A DNA stretch of 64,000 nucleotides from an uncultured Eubacteriales bacterium (lineage in GTDB: Bacteria > Bacillota > Clostridia > Christensenellales > UBA1242), in NCBI GenBank assembly GCA_949031345.1, contig CARNVA010000002.1, forward strand, positions 1 through 64,000, in the 5' to 3' direction. Under the pieces are notes generated by a model. The model saw only the letters and a list, made by a program, of their open reading frames with translations. It was not told the origin of the DNA and did no database searches. A program made the translations under genes and the position numbers. Numbering within the stretch: position 1 is the first letter of the stretch; each line of letters opens with the position of its first letter. Positions 53,866 to 62,576 of this stretch are shown piece after piece.

Positions 53866-53902
53866 ATAACATAATAGCTTATATTCAAATCTATTATGTT
53901 AT
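53866..53902. repeat. 12-bp inverted repeat of ATAACATAATAG
   Basis: ATAACATAATAG (53866-53877) and its exact complement (53891-53902), 13-nt centre. A further GTTATA/TATAAC pairing overlaps its right arm (53898-53913), and CATAATAG recurs at 53919. The right arm resembles the TTATGTTA core of dif XerD arms. Confidence 0.6.
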
Positions 53903-53924
53903 AATTATATAACAATTGCATAAT

Positions 53925-53962
53925 AGTAAAAAGATTGCTCTAAACTTAAGCAATCTTTTATT
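53925..53962. terminator. Terminator of the argR-recN-spoIVB side, bidirectional
   Basis: AAAAGATTGCT (53929-53939) pairs with AGCAATCTTTT (53949-53959), 9-nt loop; T runs on both strands. On the minus strand it lies 40 nt after spoIVB. Confidence 0.85.
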
Positions 53963-54001
53963 TTTATTATTTTATATCTACTTTAAATACGCTTTTTTGT
54001 T

Positions 54002-55210
54002 TTAACAACTCATTTGTTCAAGCATCCAATCTGTATAAACACCATATCCTTTTGTAGGATCAGATACAAAAACATGAGTTACAGCGCCTACCACCCTTTC
54101 ATTTTGAATAATTGGAGAACCGCTCATACCTTGAACAATTCCACCAGTAAGCTCAAGCAATCTTTTATCAGTCACGCGCAATATAAGACTTTTGTCGTCA
54201 CATTTTGATTGAAAATTCGCTTTAATTATTTCTATATCATATTCTTCAGTTATTCCGCTTACATTCGAAACAATTTTTGCTTTACCGGGCTTAACACTCA
54301 ACCTTCCACCAAGCAAAGCCGTTCTATTTTGATCAATCAATTCATTATCATCAAGTCTGCCATATATTCCAACTTTAGTATTTTTCAAAATGCTGCCATG
54401 TCTATTTTTTTGAACGAACACACACCTAAGCTCTCCAGGATTATTTTTTTGCCCTTTTTCTACATTCACTAAAGAACAACTATAAACATCTCCATCCACC
54501 ATAGGCAAAATATTATCATTCAGACCATTAGTTACGGCATGACCTAAAGCTCCAAATTCATTTGTATCTTTTTTAATAAAAGTAAGCGTTCCTACTCCAG
54601 AAAAATCATCTCTTACCCACAATCCCAGCTTATATCTGCCATTTTCATCCTTCAACAGACCTGTTTCCTGCTTATAATCTTGATTATTTCTCTGATAAAT
54701 AACCTGCACTTTTTCACATGTGGCATTATATAGAGCCAAATCTATATCATCTAAAGAGTTTATTTTAACACCATTTATTTCTTTAATAACATCTCCCGCT
54801 TTGAAAGATGTATTTTTTGAAACAGCAGCAGATTTTACATCAACCACTGTATCACTTACCACAACAGCACCTTCTGTTTGCAAAGTTAAACCAATTGGAA
54901 AACCGCCTACATACACCTCTTCTTCAGGCAACAATTTTACCTTAACCTTTTTAACTGGTATAAACCCAAAAAGTTTGAATACAACCTCAGCTTCACTAGG
55001 TTTATCTTGACCAGTCGTCACTTCCCCTTCATTTAATGAAAGATTAACAAAATTCCCAAAACCGTGTTCTTCATTAACCCTCTCAATTTCATCGTAGCTT
55101 ACATAAAAATTGTTTGGCATTTTTATAAGGTTGAAAACTGGAATATTACTAAAAATTAAATAAGCACACAAAAATACATAAACAAAAATCAAGCCTTTCT
55201 TATTTCGCAT
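54002..55210 (-). CDS. spoIVB: SpoIVB signalling protease (S55 family)
   Basis: 402-residue sporulation serine protease that, from the forespore, triggers pro-sigma-K processing. N-terminal transmembrane/signal helix (about 7-25), PDZ domain (about 100-180, with FKAGDVIKEINGVKI), then the S55 peptidase with catalytic His224 (GALGHAVT) and the Ser motif QGMSGSPIIQ (about 360-369). Ends in GYGVYTDWML, typical of the family. Start ATG 55210 after GGAGG. It follows recN after a terminator-like hairpin, as in the argR-recN-spoIVB order of other spore formers; spo0A is not next. Confidence 0.95.
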   Translation of the reverse strand: MRNKKGLIFVYVFLCAYLIFSNIPVFNLIKMPNNFYVSYDEIERVNEEHGFGNFVNLSLNEGEVTTGQDKPSEAEVVFKLFGFIPVKKVKVKLLPEEEVYVGGFPIGLTLQTEGAVVVSDTVVDVKSAAVSKNTSFKAGDVIKEINGVKINSLDDIDLALYNATCEKVQVIYQRNNQDYKQETGLLKDENGRYKLGLWVRDDFSGVGTLTFIKKDTNEFGALGHAVTNGLNDNILPMVDGDVYSCSLVNVEKGQKNNPGELRCVFVQKNRHGSILKNTKVGIYGRLDDNELIDQNRTALLGGRLSVKPGKAKIVSNVSGITEEYDIEIIKANFQSKCDDKSLILRVTDKRLLELTGGIVQGMSGSPIIQNERVVGAVTHVFVSDPTKGYGVYTDWMLEQMSC

Positions 55211-55240
55211 TTTTCCTCCAAACATAAAAATAGACTAAAT

Positions 55241-55272
55241 AAAAAATAGACTACCTAAAGGTTAGTCTATTC
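55241..55272 (-). terminator. Terminator between recN and spoIVB
   Basis: Minus strand: AATAGACTAACC pairs with GGTAGTCTATT (one bulge), TTTA loop, T run. It lies about 22 nt after the recN stop and 30 nt before the spoIVB start; partial read-through would let spoIVB be expressed from the upstream promoter. Confidence 0.75.
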
Positions 55273-55293
55273 ATTTTCTTACTTTTTATTCTT

Positions 55294-56961
55294 TTAGAAT
55301 AATTTACCTGTCTTTCCCCTCATCTCTTCAGCTTGCTTGATTGCTGTATGCGTCAAATTATCACCAACCACCATTCTTGCAAGATTTTCAACGATTTCTT
55401 CCCCTTCTAAATGCTTAATTTCAGTAGAAGTTGAATTTGATGTTTCTTTTTTAGATACAAAATAGAAATCATCCCCAAAACTTGCAACTTGAGAAAGGTG
55501 CGTAATACAAATCACTTGAATATTCTTAGTAATGTTATTAAGCTTTAAACCAACAATATTGCCTGTTTCGCCACTTATTCCAGCATCAATTTCGTCAAAT
55601 ATAAGCGTTTGAGCACCGCCGATTTCATTGAAAATATTTTTAAACGCAAGCATAAATCGGCTTAGCTCACCGCCTGAAGCGGTCTTAGAAAGCGATTTTA
55701 TCTCTTGTCCTTTATTTGCAGAGAACACAAACTCAACCATATCTATTCCATTTGCAGACAGATTTTCAAGTTTGGTAAAAGATGTATCAAACACACTTGA
55801 TTTCATACCAAGCTCATTAAGCTCTTTTTTCATCTTTTCTTTAACAACTACAGCCGTCTTTTTTCTTAAATCGCTCAACTTTTCACAGTCTTCTTTTAGT
55901 GTATTTTCCAGTCTCACTTTCTCTTTTTCAAGCTTTATTATATTTTCTTCACTATTTTCAAGCTCATCCAACTCTTCTTTTGACTTCTCCAAATATTCAA
56001 GCATATTTTCTACAGAGCCACCATATTTTTTAGTCAAAGATTTTATAAGGTCATATCTTCTATCAAGCCTATCAAACTCTCTTTCATCAAATTCAGTATT
56101 TGATTTAATATCGTCAAGGGTTTCAATTATATCTTCGACTTCATACTTGACACTTTCAAGCCTGCTGCGACAATCTTCAATATTTTCAAAATCTCCAAAT
56201 CCAGATAAAGCACTAAGCGATTGTTGAAGCTGAGAAAGGCAAGCACCATTGCCTTCATTGAGCAATTGTTGGCAAAATGAAATAGCTTCATAAATCTTTT
56301 CAGCACTATTGAAAAAATTCAATTTTTCACTCAAAATCTCATCTTCACCTTGTTTGACTTTTGCATCTTCAATTTCATTTATTTGATATTCAAGCAACGA
56401 TTTTTTTCTTTCTCTCTCGAAAGCATCTCCTCCAAGTTGAAGAATTTTCTTTTTGATTTCAGACAACAATTCATATTTATCTTTAACCATTGCTTTAACT
56501 TTTAAAATCTCTTCTCCGGCAAGCTTATCCAGCATTACTAAGTGATTTTTTGATTTTAAAAGCTCTACGCTTTCATGTTGAGAATAGCTATCAACAAGCA
56601 CACCACCGATTTCTTTTAGCACTGAAAGCACAACCGGAAAGCCGTTTACTCGAGCTGATGACTTTCCTTCCAAAGTATATACTCTTGATAAACCAATCTC
56701 ATTTCCATCAAAACCAAGTTCTGAAAGTGCCGCCTGAGCCGAATCAGACAAATCTGAAAATACAGCATCAACCCTCATCTCTTTTTCGCCGCTTCTTATA
56801 AGAGCCTTGTCCGCCTTAGCCCCAAGTACAAAGTTTAATGCATCAAAAATAATACTTTTGCCTGCACCTGTTTCACCAAGAAGCACATTAAAACCTTTTC
56901 CAAATTCTATATTTATATTCGATATTACCGCAACATTCTTAATCGATAATGATTGAAGCAT
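55294..56961 (-). CDS. recN: DNA repair protein RecN
   Basis: 555-residue SMC-like ATPase that acts early at double-strand breaks. Walker A GETGAGKSIIFDAL, long coiled coil (about 150-380), signature LSRFMLAFK and Walker B LIFDEIDAGISGETG, ending in the typical ITHLSQVAS region. Length matches the family. It starts 12 nt after argR in the same operon. Confidence 0.96.
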   Translation of the reverse strand: MLQSLSIKNVAVISNINIEFGKGFNVLLGETGAGKSIIFDALNFVLGAKADKALIRSGEKEMRVDAVFSDLSDSAQAALSELGFDGNEIGLSRVYTLEGKSSARVNGFPVVLSVLKEIGGVLVDSYSQHESVELLKSKNHLVMLDKLAGEEILKVKAMVKDKYELLSEIKKKILQLGGDAFERERKKSLLEYQINEIEDAKVKQGEDEILSEKLNFFNSAEKIYEAISFCQQLLNEGNGACLSQLQQSLSALSGFGDFENIEDCRSRLESVKYEVEDIIETLDDIKSNTEFDEREFDRLDRRYDLIKSLTKKYGGSVENMLEYLEKSKEELDELENSEENIIKLEKEKVRLENTLKEDCEKLSDLRKKTAVVVKEKMKKELNELGMKSSVFDTSFTKLENLSANGIDMVEFVFSANKGQEIKSLSKTASGGELSRFMLAFKNIFNEIGGAQTLIFDEIDAGISGETGNIVGLKLNNITKNIQVICITHLSQVASFGDDFYFVSKKETSNSTSTEIKHLEGEEIVENLARMVVGDNLTHTAIKQAEEMRGKTGKLF

Positions 56962-56973
56962 TTATTCACCTCT

Positions 56974-57426
56974 TTAGTTTAACATATCATTTAAAGTAAC
57001 CACAGCCTGACTTGCCATAGTAGTTGTAGGAAAAATCAACATTACAGTATCATCACCATTTACCGCGCCAAGCAATTCGCTAATATTAAGCTTATCCACA
57101 AAACTTGAAATAGCACTTCCCATTCCTTTCATCGTTTTCACAACAACAAGATTCATTGCAACTTTAACAGAAATGACAGCTTCTTTGAAAATAGAAACAT
57201 ATTTGTTTGAAATGACTTGCTCATCTGAGCCTACAAAACAATATTTATATTTACCTGAGCTTGACAAAATTTTGGTTAAACCAAGCTCCTTAATATCTCT
57301 AGATATCGTAGCTTGCGTAATTTCAAAATTTGCATTTCTAAGCTCTCTAGCCAATTCATCTTGCGTCTCAATCTCTTTAGTTGAGATAATTTCCAAAATT
57401 TTCGACTGTCTTGCACTTCTTGCCAT
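56974..57426 (-). CDS. argR: Arginine repressor
   Basis: 150-residue arginine-responsive repressor. N-terminal winged helix (SARQSKILEIISTKEIETQDEL; the ATISRDIKELGLTKI recognition helix) and the C-terminal hexamerisation/arginine-binding domain with the GDDTVMLIF motif. GAGGAG precedes ATG 57426. Two ARG-box-like palindromes bracket its promoter, pointing to self-repression. It leads argR-recN-spoIVB. Confidence 0.94.
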   Translation of the reverse strand: MARSARQSKILEIISTKEIETQDELARELRNANFEITQATISRDIKELGLTKILSSSGKYKYCFVGSDEQVISNKYVSIFKEAVISVKVAMNLVVVKTMKGMGSAISSFVDKLNISELLGAVNGDDTVMLIFPTTTMASQAVVTLNDMLN

Positions 57427-57441
57427 GTTTTTCTCCTCAAA

Positions 57442-57474
57442 CGCTATTCGCCTTTATTTATAAGGAATATAGCG
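57442..57474 (-). promoter_or_regulatory. Leader hairpin before argR
   Basis: CGCTAT/ATAGCG with inner CCTT/AAGG form a hairpin between the argR promoter and its ribosome binding site. No T run; possible mRNA-level element. Confidence 0.4.
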
Positions 57475-57494
57475 ATTTTGTATATTTATGAATT

Positions 57495-57512
57495 TATGGA
57501 TATTCATTCATT
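57495..57512. promoter_or_regulatory. ARG box 1 (ArgR operator)
   Basis: TATGGATATTCATTCATT matches the TNTGNATWWWWATNCANA pattern at all but two positions. It lies just downstream of the predicted argR transcription start (about 57513), where bound ArgR would block transcription. Confidence 0.55.
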
Positions 57513-57519
57513 TTTGATT

Positions 57520-57548
57520 ATTATACATCAAAATTTATAATTATGCAA
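57520..57548 (-). promoter_or_regulatory. Promoter for argR-recN-spoIVB
   Basis: Minus strand: TTGCAT (57543-57548) and TATAAT (57520-57525), 17-nt spacer. Confidence 0.75.
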
Positions 57549-57554
57549 GTGTTT

Positions 57555-57572
57555 TATGCATATTTATTCATT
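57555..57572. promoter_or_regulatory. ARG box 2 (ArgR operator)
   Basis: TATGCATATTTATTCATT matches the ArgR operator pattern at 17 of 18 positions, immediately upstream of the argR -35 box and 60 bp from box 1 centre to centre. Confidence 0.6.
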
Positions 57573-57603
57573 CATTTTTGATATATATTGCATAATATGC
57601 AAA

Positions 57604-57630
57604 TTTATAAATATCGTTTTTATAAATATC
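57604..57630. repeat. Direct repeat upstream of argR
   Basis: TTTATAAATATC occurs twice (57604-57615 and 57619-57630), a 15-bp period, near further TGCATA-type half sites (57588-57601, 57638-57643). The rest of the 400-bp gap to thiI holds no gene. Confidence 0.4.
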
Positions 57631-57712
57631 TCTTTTTATGCATACACCATTCTTTCTCTGTCAAACTTTAATCCAATCAAAATAAGCACCTTTAAAAATT
57701 TTATGTAGAAAC

Positions 57713-57746
57713 AAATTGGTTTGACACGCCATTTTTCAACCAATTT
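57713..57746. repeat. Inverted repeat between argR region and thiI
   Basis: AAATTGGTTTGA (57713-57724) and TCAACCAATTT (57736-57746) pair with one bulged base around an 11-nt loop. Function unknown. Confidence 0.45.
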
Positions 57747-57773
57747 AAAAACTCAATCAAGCAACTACTACAT

Positions 57774-57804
57774 AAAAAAAGACAGGCCTTAATTCAACCT
57801 GTCT
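57774..57804 (-). terminator. Intrinsic terminator after thiI
   Basis: Minus strand: GACAGG pairs with CCTGTC (57781-57786 / 57798-57803), followed by seven T. It ends the pheS-pheT-cysteine desulfurase-thiI operon. Confidence 0.85.
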
Positions 57805-57832
57805 ATGTTCTATGTTTTTGTTTTTTTAATAT

Positions 57833-58987
57833 CTATTCAATAACAATCGTCTCTTCCAAACTCAAACACTCTTCAACCAATGCTTCAATGTTGAGATACC
57901 TCTCTTCCTTCTCACACCTTTCTATAGTTGGTTTAATAATTGGATTTTTAGGAAGAAAAACTGTACAGCAATCTTCATAAGGTAATATAGAAGTTTTATA
58001 AGTTTCTATCTTATTTGCCACCGCCATTATTTCTTCTTTATCCATTGCAATACAAGGCCTAAAAATTGGTTTGCGTTTTACAACCTCACCAGTCACAGTC
58101 ATACTTTGCATAGTTTGACTTGCAACCTGTCCCAAGCTTTCACCAGTCACAATTGCACCTAGTCCATATTTATCGCAAACACGCTCAGCCACTCTCATCA
58201 TAATCCTTCTCATAAGAGTTATCATATATTCTGGAGAGCAATTCATGTGTATAGCTTCTTGCACTTTTGTAAAAGAAACTATATGCAAATTGATTTTGCC
58301 TACAAACTTAGCAAGCTCTTTTGCCAAAGTTATCACCTTTTCTTTTGCAAGCTCTGAAGTATATGGATAGCTATGAAAATGAAGAGCATCCAACTCCATT
58401 CCTCTTTTTGAAATTAAATAACCAGCAACTGGACTATCAATACCACCAGAAAGCAGCAATAATCCTTTTCCAGCAGACCCAAGCGGCAAGCCTCCTTGAC
58501 ACTTAATAATATCTGTAAAAATGTAAGCTCTTCCATTCATCCTTATATCGACATTAAATTGAACAGCTGGATTATACAAATCAACACTTGCATTCGGATT
58601 ATTATCAAGTATTACACCACCAAGCTCTTTAGCAAAATCCATTGAAGAAATAGGAAAAGATTTATCTGCTCTGTTTACTATTGCTTTAAAAGAATTATCG
58701 CCAACCTCAAGCTTTGAAGCCTCAGCTTTTATAACCTCTGGATCAGCAACAACTTCATCAGCCCTACTTAAACTATAAAGCCCAGAAACCTGCTTTAAGC
58801 GTTCAACAATCTCATCTTCATTTTCTTCGTTATAAGCAGAAATCAAATATCTACCAAAAGTCTTCGAAAACTTAAATTCAAGCCCAGTCAACTTTTTCTT
58901 TATATTACTTATAAGAAGGTTTTCAAAAATATTTCTGTTATGTCCTTTAAGATATAACTCGCCAAATCGCAATAAAATCACCTTCAT
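57833..58987 (-). CDS. thiI: tRNA 4-thiouridine synthase ThiI
   Basis: 384-residue enzyme that puts 4-thiouridine at tRNA position 8. N-terminal ferredoxin-like and THUMP domains (about 1-165), then the PP-loop ATPase with LLSGGIDSPVAGYLISKRG. The Cys of the second catalytic region is in EDCCTVFLP. There is no C-terminal rhodanese domain, as in other Gram-positive ThiI. It overlaps the cysteine desulfurase upstream by 4 nt, so its sulphur donor is co-translated. Confidence 0.95.
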   Translation of the reverse strand: MKVILLRFGELYLKGHNRNIFENLLISNIKKKLTGLEFKFSKTFGRYLISAYNEENEDEIVERLKQVSGLYSLSRADEVVADPEVIKAEASKLEVGDNSFKAIVNRADKSFPISSMDFAKELGGVILDNNPNASVDLYNPAVQFNVDIRMNGRAYIFTDIIKCQGGLPLGSAGKGLLLLSGGIDSPVAGYLISKRGMELDALHFHSYPYTSELAKEKVITLAKELAKFVGKINLHIVSFTKVQEAIHMNCSPEYMITLMRRIMMRVAERVCDKYGLGAIVTGESLGQVASQTMQSMTVTGEVVKRKPIFRPCIAMDKEEIMAVANKIETYKTSILPYEDCCTVFLPKNPIIKPTIERCEKEERYLNIEALVEECLSLEETIVIE

Positions 58988-60105
58988 AAAACTTTACTCC
59001 TTATTTGATTGTAAATTTCTTTAATTATTTTTGCAGCCTCTTCAATTTCTTCAATCGTCAATTCTTCACAAAAAGATATTCTAATATGAGATTTTATTTC
59101 TTCCAATTTAAAACCTAAATTTTCCAAGATTCTGTTGCCCGCTTTTTTAGTAGAACAAGCACTACCTGTACCTACAATCACACCTTTTTCAGCCAATGCA
59201 CGCATAAGTGTTTCACCATTCACATCTTCAAACCAAACACTTAAAATATAAGGACTTCCATTAAAATCGTTTATATGAATATGCTCATCTTCAAGTAAGG
59301 CTTTTGTCATCGTTTTATTAAGTTGATAAACTTTATCATACGATTTTGAAACATCTATTTTATTGAAAGCATATTCCATTGACATTATGCCGCCTATATT
59401 CTCAGTGCCTGAGCGATAGCCCTCCTCTTGACCTCCGCCAAAAACGATTGACTTAAGGTTATTCAAATTTTTCACATACAAAGCACCAACACCTTTTGGA
59501 CCATGAAATTTGTGCGCAGATATGGAATAAAAATCAATGCTAAGTTTATCCAAAACAAAATCTAACTTACAAAAAGCTTGAACACCATCAACATGCACTA
59601 GCGCATTTTTAGCAAGCTTATCTCGCACTGAAACTATTCTTTTTATGTCGTTAGCAGCTCCGGTTTCATTATTTACATGTTCAACAGAAATCAATCGGGT
59701 TTTGTCATTTACAACTTTTTCAAGCTGGTCATAATCAATTTGACCAGACTTATCAAGCCCAACAAAATGCACAATAAAACCTTGCCTTTCAAGCTCCTTT
59801 GCCACATTATAAACGCTTGGATGCTCAGAAATAGAAAAAACATATTCGTATTTTCCATTTCGTTTACTGCCAAACACCGCCAGGTTATTGCTTTCAGTGG
59901 CTCCGCCAGTAAATATTATATCACCCTTGCTCGCGCCAAGCTTTTTTAATAGTGACTTTTTAGCCTCAATCAACTGTTTTTTTATATCAACAGCCTGGCC
60001 ATATCCTGCAGAAGGATTGAAAAAAGAATGGCAGGCATATTTTTTATATAAGTCTGCCCCTTCTTCAAACATTTTAGTTGTCGCCGCATTATCAAGATAA
60101 ATCAT
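58984..60105 (-). CDS. Cysteine desulfurase (NifS/IscS-like)
   Basis: 373-residue PLP enzyme that takes sulphur from cysteine. PLP-binding Lys in SAHKFHGPKGVGALYV, N-terminal MIYLDNAATTKM, and the active-site Cys in GTGSACSTKKAGN. It is the NifZ-type dedicated desulfurase that feeds ThiI in Bacillota, judging by the 4-nt overlap with thiI; 4-nt overlap also joins it to pheT. No iscU is nearby. Confidence 0.93.
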   Translation of the reverse strand: MIYLDNAATTKMFEEGADLYKKYACHSFFNPSAGYGQAVDIKKQLIEAKKSLLKKLGASKGDIIFTGGATESNNLAVFGSKRNGKYEYVFSISEHPSVYNVAKELERQGFIVHFVGLDKSGQIDYDQLEKVVNDKTRLISVEHVNNETGAANDIKRIVSVRDKLAKNALVHVDGVQAFCKLDFVLDKLSIDFYSISAHKFHGPKGVGALYVKNLNNLKSIVFGGGQEEGYRSGTENIGGIMSMEYAFNKIDVSKSYDKVYQLNKTMTKALLEDEHIHINDFNGSPYILSVWFEDVNGETLMRALAEKGVIVGTGSACSTKKAGNRILENLGFKLEEIKSHIRISFCEELTIEEIEEAAKIIKEIYNQIRSKVL

Positions 60106-62504
60106 CGCAAAGCAGCCCCATGCTTATATGTTAAGGCCTTCAAAACCTTTTTCATAACCGAAGCAACCTCTTCATCAGTCAAGGTCTTTTCCATATCAGA
60201 GAGTTTAATCTTAAATGCCAAACTCTTCTTATTTTCTCCAAGCGAGTTGTTTCTGTAAATATCAAATAATGCAACATCAAAGTATAATCTTCCACAAGAA
60301 GATTTAATTGATGCAAGAAGCTCTGCCACTGTTACACCTTCGTCAACAATGACCGCCATATCCCTTTCAACTATAGGATATTTTGAAATAGGTTTTACAT
60401 TTCTCACTTTCACTGGCAAATCAGCTAAAAACTCTGTGTCTATTTCTGCATAAACAACATTTGCAGGAACGTCGTAATTTTTTGCTACAATTGGATGAAT
60501 TTTCCCAAAACTGCCAATTACTTTACCGTCAGAAATAATATCTGCAGATACACCAGGATGCAAATAAGACTGACTTGATCTTTCAATTACATAATCAAGC
60601 GAGGTTTGCGATAAAAGATTTTCAACAACACCTTTCATATTAAAGAAATCAAATCCCTCTTCACACACAGACAACGCAAGCATATTTCTTTCTACAGGAA
60701 GCTCTTCCAAAGGCAAACTTTTTGCCAAATAAACCCTTCCACACTCAAAAATTCTAAGGTTTTTATTTCCTACACTTAAGTTGTAAGCTATGTTTGATAA
60801 CAAGCTATGCGCCATAGAAGTCCTCATGCATGAAATATCTTCACTTATTGGATTTGCAATTTTTATTACCTTATATTCCTCTGAATTTAACAGCAACTTA
60901 TCGTTTACATCTCCAGGCACCAAAGAATATGAGACATTCTCATAAAATCCTTTTTCAATAAGGGCATTTCTAAAACCTCTTTCCAAAAGTAATCTTGGAT
61001 GATGCTGTCCTTCAGTTACTGAAGCATGTTCAAACAGCTTATAATCCAAGCTGTCATAATGATAATACCCATAAAGCCTTATAATCTCTTCCGCCAAGTC
61101 ATAGTCATTCTCGATATCTTCTCTGTAAGGAGGCACTTTACAATGAAGCTTATCCCCAAGTGCTTGCGTTGTAATTCCAAGACTATTCAAAATTCTTACC
61201 ATTTCTTGCATAGGCACATCAATACCCAAAATAGCATTGATAAGTTTAATAGAGCAAACTATTTCTCTTGTCTCATTTTTCTTATTGCAAATATCAATGC
61301 AACCGCGAGCAACTTTTCCACATTTAAGTTTTGAAACTAGATGCAAAGCTCTTGCAAGTCCCAGCTCAGCATTTGCAACATTTACACCTTTTTCATATCT
61401 AGCCGATGAATCAGTCCTCACACCAAGTCTTCTGCTTGTAATTCTTATTGATTTCAAATCAAAAACTGCACTTTCAAGCACGCAAGTTGTCGTTTCATCA
61501 GTAATACAAGAATCAGTGCCACCAATGACTCCGGCGATAACCATTGGCCTATTTTCATCTGCTATAACCATAACATCTTCATCAAGTTGATAATCACTAT
61601 GGTTTAGCGCTGAAATTACCTCACCTTTTTTAGCTTGTCTTACTCTTATTTTCTGCCCACCAATATTTTTTTGGTCAAATGCATGAAGAGGCTGCCCCAT
61701 TTCAATCAAAACATAATTGGTTATATCAACCATAGTATTTATAGGTTTAATTCCAACCGCATTCAATCTTGCCCTCAACCACAAAGGAGATCTCTCAATT
61801 TTAACATCGGTAATAGCACCTGCCATATATCTATAACAATTTGGTGAAGAAACCTCGACTCCTACAAAATTATGCACAGTGTCTTTTGAATAAACATCTA
61901 TATCATAATTTAGATTTATTTTCTTAAGCTCTTTACCAAGCAGCGCACAAACTTCTCTCGCAATACCAACAACACTCATACAATCAGCTCTATTTGGAGT
62001 TATGTTAATGTCATAAACAACATCATCAAGCATAAGCGCCTTATCAATAGCTGTTCCTGGTTTCATATCATTTGGCAAAATTAAGATGCCATCAACACCC
62101 GCGCCTTCAAAATAATTTTCATCAATGCCAAGCTCTTGCCCAGAACAAAACATTCCACAAGACTCAACCCCTCTCATCTTAGTTTTTTGAATTTTTACGC
62201 CGTTTACAAGATCAGCACCTTCCAAACTCACAGGCACAACTGCACCTTCAAACACATTTGTAGCAGCAGTGATAATTTGAGTAACAACTCCACCACCGAT
62301 ATCTACACGACAAACCACAAGCCTATCCGCTTCTGGATGCTTCTCTATTTTAATTATTCTTCCCACTACAACATGATGAAGATGCTCATTTTGATAGATA
62401 ACTTCCTCGACTTCCATGCCTGCCGCTGTCAATTTTTCAGCAAGTAATTCGGGAGCAACGTCAATATCCACCATATCTTTAAGCCAGTTATAAGTTACTT
62501 TCAT
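60102..62504 (-). CDS. pheT: Phenylalanyl-tRNA synthetase beta subunit
   Basis: 800-residue beta subunit. N-terminal B1 plus tRNA-binding (EMAP-like) insertion (about 40-150, GRIIKIEKHPEADRLVVC), B3/4 editing domain, B5, the catalytic-like core (about 480-680) and the C-terminal anticodon-binding FDX domain (about 705-800, KPISKYPIVERDMAV). Length is standard. It is second in the T-box controlled operon; 72 nt separate it from pheS. Confidence 0.96.
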   Translation of the reverse strand: MKVTYNWLKDMVDIDVAPELLAEKLTAAGMEVEEVIYQNEHLHHVVVGRIIKIEKHPEADRLVVCRVDIGGGVVTQIITAATNVFEGAVVPVSLEGADLVNGVKIQKTKMRGVESCGMFCSGQELGIDENYFEGAGVDGILILPNDMKPGTAIDKALMLDDVVYDINITPNRADCMSVVGIAREVCALLGKELKKINLNYDIDVYSKDTVHNFVGVEVSSPNCYRYMAGAITDVKIERSPLWLRARLNAVGIKPINTMVDITNYVLIEMGQPLHAFDQKNIGGQKIRVRQAKKGEVISALNHSDYQLDEDVMVIADENRPMVIAGVIGGTDSCITDETTTCVLESAVFDLKSIRITSRRLGVRTDSSARYEKGVNVANAELGLARALHLVSKLKCGKVARGCIDICNKKNETREIVCSIKLINAILGIDVPMQEMVRILNSLGITTQALGDKLHCKVPPYREDIENDYDLAEEIIRLYGYYHYDSLDYKLFEHASVTEGQHHPRLLLERGFRNALIEKGFYENVSYSLVPGDVNDKLLLNSEEYKVIKIANPISEDISCMRTSMAHSLLSNIAYNLSVGNKNLRIFECGRVYLAKSLPLEELPVERNMLALSVCEEGFDFFNMKGVVENLLSQTSLDYVIERSSQSYLHPGVSADIISDGKVIGSFGKIHPIVAKNYDVPANVVYAEIDTEFLADLPVKVRNVKPISKYPIVERDMAVIVDEGVTVAELLASIKSSCGRLYFDVALFDIYRNNSLGENKKSLAFKIKLSDMEKTLTDEEVASVMKKVLKALTYKHGAALR

Positions 62505-62576
62505 TTTTTCTCCTTAAATTTTATATTATCTATTTACCTAAACTATTTCAGTTTTGTCTTTATATAATCAAACCAC

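Noticed and set aside
55628..56227. 199-codon plus-strand ORF opposite recN
   Set aside because: Ser/Phe-rich translation of the reverse of a Glu/Lys coiled coil; recN on the other strand is complete and convincing.
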